Of a stretch of 49,709 bases of DNA, positions 26,935-35,185 are shown in pieces. A program made the translations under genes and the position numbers. Below the pieces are notes generated by a model. The model was not told where the DNA came from. It did no database searches and saw only the letters and a list, made by a program, of their open reading frames with translations. The DNA lies in NCBI GenBank assembly GCA_020058225.1, contig JAGVEJ010000237.1, forward strand, positions 1 through 49,709, in the 5' to 3' direction. Within the stretch, counting starts at the first letter, position 1. Each line of letters begins with the position of its first letter. The DNA comes from Candidatus Zixiibacteriota bacterium. Its GTDB lineage: Bacteria > Zixibacteria > MSB-5A5 > GN15 > PGXB01.

Positions 26935-28419
26935 ATGGTGGAATCAGTTTCAAAAGAAGCCAAAGTAATTGCACGGCACTCTTTTATTTACGGTTTATCC
27001 AATGTCATGGATAGACTGGTTGGCTTTGTTATGTTGCCGGTCTATACCCGGTTCCTGACTCCCGCCGACTACGGGATAATGGAGCTTATTTATATGACCA
27101 CCAGTATAATATCGTTGGTGATTGGTCTTGGGATTGATTCGGCCGTTACTCGTTTTTATTTCGATTATAAAGAAGAAGATAAGCGCAAAATGGTTATAAG
27201 TAGCGCTTTACTTGGCTATGGCGGCATGGCCGCCGCCATTACCCTGCTTGTACTTCCCTTTTCGGGATTTCTTGCCCGTATAATACTGGATTCTGAAGAA
27301 TACACGTCATTTTTTGTTATAGCCATATTGACCCTGGCTTTAAATATGATTCTTCCGATTGTCCATGCTTACTTGCGGGTCCAGCAAAAATCATTGTTGT
27401 ATCTCATCTCCAAAGTTGCCATGACCGCCGTTACCCTGGGTATGAATATTTATTTTGTGGTGTATGCTGAAATGGGCGTATATGGAATATTGCTTTCAAA
27501 CTTTGCAGCCTTTTTAATATTTACGGTGATAATGGTGGCGTTGACATTGATGCATACCGGATTAAAGACCGATTATAAACTGCTGAAGGAGATGATAAAA
27601 TTTGGATTGCCTTTAATACCATCGAATATTTCCGCCTATCTGGTGCATACTTCGGATCGTTTTTTTGTAAAGGCGTACGCTGATATAACCACGACTGGGC
27701 TCTATTCTTTGGGTTATAAAATGGGGACGTTGGTCAACACTTTTGTGACCTCGCCGTTTATTCAAATCTGGGCTCCTCGGAGAATGGAATTTTTCGATCA
27801 GCCGGGAAGCGAACGGATTTATGCCCGCATTTTCACTTATTTTTGCACTTTAAGTCTTTTTGTTGGGCTGATGATTTCACTTTTGGCCAAAGAGATTATT
27901 CATTTCATGGCGGCTGAACAATTTTGGCCGGCCTATAAAGTGGTTTCAATTGTAACATTGTGCTATATCGTTTTTTCATTCCATTATCATTTCAATATTG
28001 GGATAATGATGAAAAAGGCCACCAAATATGTAGCTTATACCAATGTTGCGAGCGGTTTGCTTAATATAGTCTTAAATTTCATATTGATAAAGAAGTACAC
28101 TATTTGGGGAGCGGCGGCGGCGACCCTTATTTGTTTTATGCTCAAAGTCGCTTTGACTTATTATTACTCAAATAAATTATATAAAATAACGATGGAATGG
28201 GGGCGCCTTACGGTTCTTTTTGGAGTGGCTTTTGGGATATATTTTCTGGCCTTTCAGATTTCAACCGGTTCCATCTGGCTGGATATTGCTGTAAAAAGCA
28301 TGATTGGACTCTCATTCCCAATAGTACTATATATATTTAGATTTTTCTCTGAAGATGAAATTAGGCGGCTCAAGCATATTATTAAAACCAGAAGCTTTGA
28401 ATATGGAACAGAAAAATAG
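26935..28419 (+). CDS. Wzx-type oligosaccharide flippase
   Basis: A 494-residue integral membrane protein with about 12-14 hydrophobic segments. Its opening, ARHSFIYGLSNVMDRLVGF followed by the LPVYTRFLTPADYG loop, is characteristic of polysaccharide-biosynthesis flippases of the MOP superfamily. Such proteins move undecaprenyl-linked repeat units across the inner membrane. It is the first gene of the large polysaccharide cluster and is followed after eight bases by a CapK-like gene, so they are probably cotranscribed. There is no clear ribosome site before the ATG. Confidence 0.92.
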   Translation: MVESVSKEAKVIARHSFIYGLSNVMDRLVGFVMLPVYTRFLTPADYGIMELIYMTTSIISLVIGLGIDSAVTRFYFDYKEEDKRKMVISSALLGYGGMAAAITLLVLPFSGFLARIILDSEEYTSFFVIAILTLALNMILPIVHAYLRVQQKSLLYLISKVAMTAVTLGMNIYFVVYAEMGVYGILLSNFAAFLIFTVIMVALTLMHTGLKTDYKLLKEMIKFGLPLIPSNISAYLVHTSDRFFVKAYADITTTGLYSLGYKMGTLVNTFVTSPFIQIWAPRRMEFFDQPGSERIYARIFTYFCTLSLFVGLMISLLAKEIIHFMAAEQFWPAYKVVSIVTLCYIVFSFHYHFNIGIMMKKATKYVAYTNVASGLLNIVLNFILIKKYTIWGAAAATLICFMLKVALTYYYSNKLYKITMEWGRLTVLFGVAFGIYFLAFQISTGSIWLDIAVKSMIGLSFPIVLYIFRFFSEDEIRRLKHIIKTRSFEYGTEK

Positions 28420-28427
28420 AGGAAAAT

Positions 28428-29804
28428 ATGCCTGATATAATTCGCCCGATAGCTAAAAATATTATTTTTCCCTTGATTATTTTGAGAGAAAAAAGCTCCA
28501 CGCTGAAGCATCTTGCCGAGATGGAAATAACACAGTTCTTATCTGCTGAAGAAATTCGAAATCTTCAGCTGGAGCGATTGAAAAAGCTGATGGTTCATGC
28601 TTACAAAAATTGCCCGTTTTATACAAAAAGATTTGATGAGGCGGGATTCAAACCCGAAAAAATGCATTCACTTGAAGATATTCTAATAATTCCGGTTTTA
28701 ACTAAAAAAGATATTCAGCGAAATAAAGAAACAATCAAGGACAAAAATTTCGGTAAAGATATGCTTATCCCCAATAAGACGGGCGGCTCGACCGGCTCGC
28801 CATTGCATTTTTATCTGGATGCGGACAGATTGTTTTCACGGCAGGCGGCCACTTTTCGCCATAATCGCTGGACCGGTTGGGATATTGGAGTAAAGACCGC
28901 CGCGCTCTGGGGACATAGGGAAGATATTTCCGGGTTACAGCATTTCAAGGCACGATTGCGGAATTTTCTGGTGGATAGGCGAGTAATATTGGATACATCA
29001 AGCATTACCCTAGAAAAGTTGGCCAGTTTCAAATTACAATTAAGGCAGTTCAATCCAATGGTCTATATTGCCTACGCCAATTCAATGTACCTCTTTGCCC
29101 GATATTTAAAAGAAACCAATTCAACCGACCATCATAGACCGAGAGCGATCATTACATCGGCTGAAGTATTGGATCCGGAACAAAGGATGCTGATTGAAAA
29201 AATCTTTGATTGCCGAGTGTTCGATCGTTATGGTTCGAGAGAGACAAGCGTTATTGCCTCGGAATGCGATAAACACACCGGTCTTCATATATGTGCTGAA
29301 ACGTTTTTGCTTGAGTTTATTAAAGAGAATAAACCGGTCGCTTCAGGGGAATTAGGGAAAATAGTTATTACAGACTTATTGAATTATGGAATGCCGTTTA
29401 TTCGGTATCAAATTGAGGATGCCGGTATTCCTGCGGGAGATAATTGTTCTTGCGGCCGGGGGTTGCCTCTTATGAAAATGGCGGCCGGAAGGGTGACAGA
29501 TTTCTTTGTCACGCCGGACAGGAAGATAATATCGGGCGCATCGCTTACGATTTATTTAATAGCCAATACCCCTGGGATAGCTCAGGCGCAATTGATTCAA
29601 GAAAAAATTGATGAGATTGTGTTTAAAATAGTTAAAGGGGACAATTTTACCGAAGAAAGCCTGAAGTTTCTTAAAAATGAAATACCTAAATATTTTGGCG
29701 ACTCGGTTAAGTATCAAATTGAATATGTTGACCAGATTCCTTTAGAAAGCTCCGGCAAATACCGATTTAGTATATCAAAGGTTGATCCGGCTGAGATTTT
29801 TTAA
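28428..29804 (+). CDS. CapK/PaaK-like adenylate-forming enzyme (copy 1)
   Basis: A 458-residue member of the phenylacetate-CoA-ligase-like family found in capsule clusters. The phosphate-binding loop TGGSTGSPL (near residue 123), the DRYGSRE adenylate-contact motif (near 265), a late CSCGRG segment, and the C-terminal SSGKYRF with the conserved Lys are present. Such enzymes activate a carboxylate as an AMP ester; what they activate in glycan clusters is largely unknown. A GAGGAAA ribosome site precedes the ATG. A second homologue is at 37974-39380. The following racemase gene suggests an amino acid may be the substrate, but that is inference. Confidence 0.88.
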   Translation: MPDIIRPIAKNIIFPLIILREKSSTLKHLAEMEITQFLSAEEIRNLQLERLKKLMVHAYKNCPFYTKRFDEAGFKPEKMHSLEDILIIPVLTKKDIQRNKETIKDKNFGKDMLIPNKTGGSTGSPLHFYLDADRLFSRQAATFRHNRWTGWDIGVKTAALWGHREDISGLQHFKARLRNFLVDRRVILDTSSITLEKLASFKLQLRQFNPMVYIAYANSMYLFARYLKETNSTDHHRPRAIITSAEVLDPEQRMLIEKIFDCRVFDRYGSRETSVIASECDKHTGLHICAETFLLEFIKENKPVASGELGKIVITDLLNYGMPFIRYQIEDAGIPAGDNCSCGRGLPLMKMAAGRVTDFFVTPDRKIISGASLTIYLIANTPGIAQAQLIQEKIDEIVFKIVKGDNFTEESLKFLKNEIPKYFGDSVKYQIEYVDQIPLESSGKYRFSISKVDPAEIF

Positions 29805-29852
29805 TTTTTGGTCGTATAAGAATCAAATGATTTGTTAAATCAGGAGAATTCG

Positions 29853-30590
29853 GTGTCTGAAAATAAGGGGAAATTTTTGGGAATTATTGGAGGGATGGGA
29901 GCTGAGGCCGGCGCCGTTCTTTATCAGCGGCTAATTAAATTAACGCCGGTCGAGGTTGATCAGGATCATATTGAGACCTTGATTTACTCTAACACTTCTA
30001 TTCCGGATAGAACCAAGGGGATATTGAAACAGGGGCCAAGCTCGTATCCGCCGTTATTGGAATCGGCCAAACTTTTGGAACGCAACAAAGTTGATCTAAT
30101 GATACTTGCATGCGTGACTTCGCATTATTATATAGAAGACCTCCGAAAAGAAATAAAATGCCGGATTCTAAGCGCGGTGGAGGAAACGGTCGAACAGATA
30201 CAGCTAAGAGCGCCTTCGGCGAAAAAAGTTGGAATTCTGGCCACCACCGGCACCGTGAAAACAGAGCAGTTTCAAAAAGCGCTTTTAAGGGCGGGAATAA
30301 CTCCCCTGGTGCTACCTGACGAAATTCAAGAAAAATATGTCATGCAGGCGCTTTATGCACCAGATGGGATTAAAGTAGGGTATCAACAACCTGCCCGCGA
30401 TAAAATGTTGCTATCTTTAAATTGGTTTATTTTAAATGGCGCCGATGCCGCTATATCCGGATGTTCGGAATTCCCACTGCTTTTCGGTCAGGATGATTGC
30501 CTGGTACCGTTGATAGATGCCATGGATGCCCTTATGCGAAAGACAATTTTTATTTGCACCGGGAAAAAGGCTCTGGAGACAGAGCGTTAA
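29853..30590 (+). CDS. Aspartate/glutamate racemase family protein
   Basis: The predicted 245-residue product starts at the GTG at 29853, which has an AGGAG ribosome site eight bases upstream; an in-frame TTG at 29832 has none. The N-terminal GIIGGMGAEAG motif and two catalytic-type cysteines are present, in LACVTSH near residue 85 and SGCSEFP near 200. The first motif usually reads PCNTAH, so its Pro and Asn are changed but the Cys is kept. Family members interconvert L- and D-Asp or Glu without a cofactor. It ends four bases inside the convergent AsnB-like gene. In this cluster it may supply a D-amino acid for glycan decoration. Confidence 0.87.
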   Translation: MSENKGKFLGIIGGMGAEAGAVLYQRLIKLTPVEVDQDHIETLIYSNTSIPDRTKGILKQGPSSYPPLLESAKLLERNKVDLMILACVTSHYYIEDLRKEIKCRILSAVEETVEQIQLRAPSAKKVGILATTGTVKTEQFQKALLRAGITPLVLPDEIQEKYVMQALYAPDGIKVGYQQPARDKMLLSLNWFILNGADAAISGCSEFPLLFGQDDCLVPLIDAMDALMRKTIFICTGKKALETER

Positions 30591-32443
30591 TCTACAAACA
30601 ATCTATTAAACATTTCAAAGGCGAGCAGTTCCGAAAGCTCAAAAATGAGCCAACTTCCCTGCCTTTGCTTTTTCAGCATTTGTTGCAGATTTTTTTTGTT
30701 GTAATATCCACGATTGATAGTCTTGCTGTCGAGAAGAATATCCTCATAGAATTTGGGAATTTTTTTATCAGATCGGTACCATTGGTTGAAATGTTGGTAG
30801 CGGGTCATATCGTACAATATCAACCGCCCGCCGGATAATCTTTCCGCGAAATATTTGGCTCTGGCGGAATAGGCCTGCAATTTTATTTTAAATGAAGAGG
30901 GCTTATTATAAAGATTTACGCCAGTTGCCTGATATGGTATTCCGGCAAGCTCTGGTAATCTGGCCATGAAATAATCCTTCAGGAAAACCCGTCCGGGCTT
31001 TATTTGAGCGGGCAATTTAATAAAGAAATCTACCAGCTTGTCATCGGCCAATGCAAAGTGGTCGTGCCAGATATAGCGATGACAATCAATCTGGTTCATG
31101 TGACGGCCGATTCTGTTTTTAATAAAGAAAACATCCTTTTGATTGCAATAAAGAGGAGAAACATGTAAATGGCGGGAGAATTCAATATCCATCGATGGTA
31201 TAAAACGCTCTCGAATTTGCTTTTTTATATCAGACTGGAAAACATTGTATCTTCTTTCGTTTATTTCACCGCCGGCAAGAGAATATCGTAGCCTTTTAAG
31301 TTTTTCTTCATGATTAATTTTGTCCGTAATATCGGCCAATTTGAAATATGAAGAGCCAAAATTGGTGGGACCGCCAAAAATGCCATTAAGAAAAGCTGTC
31401 GAATCAGCCGGGAGTCTGTATTGCGAACTAATGCCAATCAGCATGGTAAGAAGGGTGTTTATCATACCCTCGGTCATATAGACAAATTTTTCGCAATATT
31501 CAATGAACCAGAGGGGATTTATTTCTACAAAGCCATAATTTTTTGCGCCCAGAGTTTCCGCCACTTGTCGAGCAATTCTATAATCAAGGCAGTTTTTCTT
31601 TCCATGGGTAAAAACATAAGGTTGAACTCCGGCACGAATAGTATGAGCCAAAATAAACCGCGAATCAAGTCCCCCCGATAGTGGAATAACCACCTGTTTG
31701 GCGCCGGCAATCCTTTTTTTAATTATATCCTGATAGATAACATCAATTTCTTCTATCAGTTCTCCAGTTGATTGCTTTGTTTCATCCCCAAAATTGTAAT
31801 CCCAATATTTACTGAATTCTATTTTGCCATTTTTGTAGATTATATTATGGCCGCCCTCAAGAATTTTTACGGCTTTGAAGAATGTTTTATTCCCGAGCGG
31901 ATAGGTAAAATTAAAATAATCGGCGACGGCATCAAAGTCGATTTTCTTAGGGAATTTATCATAGGCCAAAAAAGCCTTCATTTCAGTGGAAAATAGAAAA
32001 ACAGTTTCATCTTCAAAATAATAAAGCTGTCTATGGCCAAAGCGATCGTTGCAAATAAGGGCTTCTCTTTTGGCGGAATTAATAATAACGGCATTGAAAG
32101 AACCATCAATCTTTTCCGGCAATTTGATCCCATGCTTGATATAAATATCAATTAATCTTTTAGCCTTATCGGGTGTAGCCGAACTCAATTCTGATTCCAG
32201 GTCTTTCCATCCATAAATGAAACCGGAGAAGGATGCGGCCATTTGATATTTATTATCAACATGAAGGCGCTTCTCATCGGCGAAGGGTATTTCGATATGT
32301 CCCAGTGCAAACCAGTCATCGGCATAAATCTGCCCACGGTAGTCAGGATTGTGAGATAAACGCTGAAGCATTCCCCTAATCAAAGCTTCATTATTATCGC
32401 GATTGGATTTGGTTTTATTGATTATTCCGAATATACCGGGCAT
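30587..32443 (-). CDS. Asparagine-synthetase-like ATP-dependent ligase lacking the glutaminase cysteine
   Basis: The 618-residue product has the AsnB two-domain layout. The N-terminal Ntn-type glutamine amidotransferase domain starts Met-Pro-Gly instead of Met-Cys-Gly, so the nucleophile Cys is gone. The glutamine-binding NGE motif aligns with SGF at 73-75, losing the Asn and Glu. The C-terminal synthetase domain keeps the ATP pyrophosphatase loop SGGLDS at 256-261. It should therefore adenylate a carboxylate but cannot use glutamine; free ammonia or another amine must be the nucleophile, as in beta-lactam synthetase. A GAGGT ribosome site precedes the ATG. It is the only minus-strand gene in the polysaccharide cluster. 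Confidence 0.88.
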   Translation of the reverse strand: MPGIFGIINKTKSNRDNNEALIRGMLQRLSHNPDYRGQIYADDWFALGHIEIPFADEKRLHVDNKYQMAASFSGFIYGWKDLESELSSATPDKAKRLIDIYIKHGIKLPEKIDGSFNAVIINSAKREALICNDRFGHRQLYYFEDETVFLFSTEMKAFLAYDKFPKKIDFDAVADYFNFTYPLGNKTFFKAVKILEGGHNIIYKNGKIEFSKYWDYNFGDETKQSTGELIEEIDVIYQDIIKKRIAGAKQVVIPLSGGLDSRFILAHTIRAGVQPYVFTHGKKNCLDYRIARQVAETLGAKNYGFVEINPLWFIEYCEKFVYMTEGMINTLLTMLIGISSQYRLPADSTAFLNGIFGGPTNFGSSYFKLADITDKINHEEKLKRLRYSLAGGEINERRYNVFQSDIKKQIRERFIPSMDIEFSRHLHVSPLYCNQKDVFFIKNRIGRHMNQIDCHRYIWHDHFALADDKLVDFFIKLPAQIKPGRVFLKDYFMARLPELAGIPYQATGVNLYNKPSSFKIKLQAYSARAKYFAERLSGGRLILYDMTRYQHFNQWYRSDKKIPKFYEDILLDSKTINRGYYNKKNLQQMLKKQRQGSWLIFELSELLAFEMFNRLFVD

Positions 32444-32844
32444 TTAGACCTCAATATTGAATTTATTGCCAAAATATTTTGTCGTTTCTCAATATATCGG
32501 TTTTTAATGGTGGAAAGAAATGGGTAAATTTTTGTCAAAAATCATGGTTTATAATTAAGTTAAGTTCCTTTGTTCATACGAATGATAAGGGATTTCCTTT
32601 GGAATTTTATTCCATAAACAATATTTTTTAATTTTATAAATAAGCCAATGTGGCAAAAAAGGCTTGACAGAAGCGGCCTCCGGCCTTACAATTCATATCC
32701 ATAGGCCTTTGACCATTTGGCCTTCGCTTTACATGCCTTGAGAATAAATGGTCGTTTGATTGCAAAGCATCACCGGACTATGAAGGGGCGAATGCAACCG
32801 GTAATCTAATATGATTCCCGGGGGAATGAGAAAGGAAATGGGGT
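32444..32844. other. Divergent intergenic region in the polysaccharide locus
   Basis: 401 bases between the leftward AsnB-like gene and the rightward dockerin gene. The left two-thirds is A+T-rich with no coding signal. It carries one excellent sigma-70 promoter facing right (listed separately), whose spacer contains GGCC-TCC-GGCC symmetry. No clear promoter facing left was recognised. Confidence 0.5.
32664..32692 (+). promoter_or_regulatory. Sigma-70 promoter for the dockerin/SGNH genes
   Basis: Perfect -35 TTGACA (32664-32669), a 17-base spacer and -10 TACAAT (32687-32692, five of six). The start of transcription would be near 32699, giving a leader of about 145 bases to the dockerin gene. 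It is among the best promoter matches in the window. The spacer holds a short GGCC-TCC-GGCC inverted repeat that could be an operator. Confidence 0.65.
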
Positions 32845-33507
32845 TTGTATTCAATTCGATGGCTATTGGCCAAATTTCTCTGGATAGCGCTATTCTGCTT
32901 TTCATTTGATTTTGCAATATCGGATGATAAACCAATAAATAACGGAATGGTTTTATCTGGGGAATCGGGAAAGGCGCCCAATTTGATCTTATTAAAATGG
33001 ACAGCCCCGGGAGATAATGGCTATATCGGTCAAGCCGCCGGATATGATTTAAGATATCAACCATATATCAATGGCCCAATAAATACCGAAGCAAAATGGA
33101 AGACGGCCATACAGGTATGGGGAGAACCGCCGCCATCGCAGGCAGGCCAAAGGGATAGCATGACCATAGACGGCCTGATATATAGAGGTCGATATTATTT
33201 TTGTCTTAAGACGTACGATACTGGGGGAAATTTTTCATTATTATCAAATTCCCCAATGATTATCGTAGGGGATAATATCCAATGCTCATACATACGCGGC
33301 GATATCAATAATAATAAAGAAGTCACAATTATTGATGCCACCTATTTGATAAATTTTCTATACAAGAATAATCCGGCTCCCTACATAATAGAAGCCGGTG
33401 ATGTTGATGGTGATGGAAATATTGATATTTTTGATGTTACCTATTTAATCAACTACCTTTATAAAGGCGGTCTAATACCGGCCTGTAATTTGCCTGCCGT
33501 TTTATAA
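32845..33507 (+). CDS. Secreted Fn3-dockerin protein
   Basis: The 220-residue product has a hydrophobic signal peptide (about 5-27), one Fn3 domain (about 40-140) containing LLKWTAPGDNG and RGRYYFCLKTYD, and a C-terminal type I dockerin with two calcium-binding repeats. The first starts GDINNNKE near 152 and the second GDVDGDGN near 185, each followed by T-Y-L-I-N. Dockerins bind cohesins, but many non-cellulolytic bacteria use them in unknown complexes; no cohesin is in this window. The start is a TTG with AAAGG upstream, since the nearby ATG is out of frame. It heads the segment driven by the promoter at 32664. Confidence 0.82.
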   Translation: MYSIRWLLAKFLWIALFCFSFDFAISDDKPINNGMVLSGESGKAPNLILLKWTAPGDNGYIGQAAGYDLRYQPYINGPINTEAKWKTAIQVWGEPPPSQAGQRDSMTIDGLIYRGRYYFCLKTYDTGGNFSLLSNSPMIIVGDNIQCSYIRGDINNNKEVTIIDATYLINFLYKNNPAPYIIEAGDVDGDGNIDIFDVTYLINYLYKGGLIPACNLPAVL

Positions 33508-33602
33508 ACCCGCTTCTTTTTCTCTTTTTTCTTGGGTAATAAGCTTGAAATGTATTAATTAGCTCAATCTATGTGGCTGGTGGTTTTGGTAAAGGATTGG
33601 CA

Positions 33603-34349
33603 ATGACAAAAAAGTGGCATATTATACTAATATTATCCATAATAGGAAATCTTTTCATACTTTATGTTGCCTATAAGGCGCTCGATTATCGGAGCCATGT
33701 CAATTATTTTTTAAATAAATATACCTATGTGGTCGAAGAATTTGCATCAAGAAATCATTATGCTGATGAAAATAGGAGACTTTCATCTCAAGCAAATTCC
33801 GGCAAAAGGGTAATATTTCTGGGGGCGCAGATAATGGATAATTGGGAAATTGAAAAATATTTTTCCAACTATGAGGCCATAAATCGAGGAATATCGGGCC
33901 AGCGCCTGGCAGGGTATCTTTTGAGGTTTCGGCCTGATGTTGTGGAGCTCGGTCCAAAAGCGGTCATAATAGAATTTAGTTCGTTTAATTTTCGGCCGGA
34001 AAATTCCGTAAAAGAACTGGAAGATTATTTCATATCGCTGGTCGATATTGCCCGCCAGAATGACATGGAACCGATTTTGACTACAGTTGTTCCGGTGAGA
34101 AAAGATTTTGATTCCGATTTGGAAGTTCCATATAACGTTCAGGATTCGCTTAAGAATTTTAATCAATGGCTTGTTGGTTATTGTCGGACGAATAAAATTA
34201 AGTATGTTGATTTTGCCAAAGCCCTTTCGGATAACGAAGGATATCTTGATAAAACATTTTCAACCGGCCAGATAACATTAAGCCAAGCCGGATATGATAA
34301 AATTTCAAAAGAAACAAATGCCATATTGGAGGCTGTAATACTGCAATAA
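33603..34349 (+). CDS. Membrane-anchored SGNH-fold protein, probably catalytically dead
   Basis: The predicted product is 248 residues; the ATG at 33603 (AAAGGA upstream) is preferred over 33573. One N-terminal transmembrane helix (about 6-26) suggests a periplasmic domain anchored in the inner membrane. The SGNH/GDSL fold is recognisable from the strand ending FLGAQ at 74-76, the INRGISGQ block and the EFSSFNF block. The nucleophile Ser of GDS/GAS is Gln here, and the C-terminal Asp-x-x-His is missing, replaced by STGQITLSQAGY. The next gene is a paralogue with an intact active site, so this one may be a partner, chaperone or glycan-binding pseudoenzyme. Confidence 0.78.
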   Translation: MTKKWHIILILSIIGNLFILYVAYKALDYRSHVNYFLNKYTYVVEEFASRNHYADENRRLSSQANSGKRVIFLGAQIMDNWEIEKYFSNYEAINRGISGQRLAGYLLRFRPDVVELGPKAVIIEFSSFNFRPENSVKELEDYFISLVDIARQNDMEPILTTVVPVRKDFDSDLEVPYNVQDSLKNFNQWLVGYCRTNKIKYVDFAKALSDNEGYLDKTFSTGQITLSQAGYDKISKETNAILEAVILQ

Positions 34350-34375
34350 TATTTGATAAAAGGAGAGAAGATTAT

Positions 34376-35131
34376 ATGAAAACAAGCATAACTATATTGC
34401 TAATAATATCAATTGCGGGAAATATTTTTGGGGCATACTTGCTGTATAAAGCAGTTAAGTTGCGCGATGAAGTCCGGATGTACCAGAAATATCATCAGGA
34501 TCTTTTGGCAAAATATTCTGCCGCCATGGCCGATTTCGCCGGTGAGAAAACCTATAACGAAGAAAACAGAAAGCTCTTGAAAGAAACCACTCCGGAAGAA
34601 AGAAAAAAGATGACCGTTTTATATGGGGCTTCGATTACCAAAAGTCTTGATGTAGATAAATTACTTCCCGGATTAAAAGTTATCAATCGGGGTGTTGGTT
34701 CGCAAATGTGCCCTCAGCTGTTGGGAAGATTTTCATCGGATGTGCTTCAGCTCAATCCGGGCAAGGTGGTAATTAAGCTATGCTCCGGTAATTTCTTCCC
34801 GGAATATGATTTTGAGACCATTTGGAATCAATTTGAAATGATGGTAAATTCAGCCAAAGATCGGGGAATAACGCCGATTTTGGCGACGGTTGTTCCTTTA
34901 ACCCGGGCGGGCGAAAAATATGGTGATTTCAATGTCACCGGACGAATAAAGGAATTTAATAACAGAATAAAAAAAATTGCCGCAGAAAATAATTATCAAG
35001 TGGTTGATTATTTTGCGGCCTTAGCCGATAGCAATGGATTACTTCCGGATAGTTTGGCGAGGGATGAGATTCACCCCAATGAAAAAGGGGTTGAAATAAT
35101 GACTAAGACAGTTAGGCCGTTTGTTGAATAA
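34376..35131 (+). CDS. Membrane-anchored SGNH hydrolase/acyltransferase with intact active site
   Basis: A 251-residue paralogue of the preceding gene, 26 bases downstream with a GGAGAG ribosome site. An N-terminal membrane helix (about 5-25) is followed by an SGNH domain. It carries GAS at 84-86 (nucleophile Ser), INRGVGSQ, CSGNFF in the third block, and DEIHPN with Asp230 and His233. In polysaccharide systems such periplasmic SGNH proteins add or remove O-acetyl groups. No MBOAT O-acyltransferase partner is in the window, so the acyl donor route is unknown. Confidence 0.8.
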   Translation: MKTSITILLIISIAGNIFGAYLLYKAVKLRDEVRMYQKYHQDLLAKYSAAMADFAGEKTYNEENRKLLKETTPEERKKMTVLYGASITKSLDVDKLLPGLKVINRGVGSQMCPQLLGRFSSDVLQLNPGKVVIKLCSGNFFPEYDFETIWNQFEMMVNSAKDRGITPILATVVPLTRAGEKYGDFNVTGRIKEFNNRIKKIAAENNYQVVDYFAALADSNGLLPDSLARDEIHPNEKGVEIMTKTVRPFVE

Positions 35132-35185
35132 TATGCCAACATAAATCCTAAAAACAATTATCTGGCGAAAGGCCGAGTATTTTTA

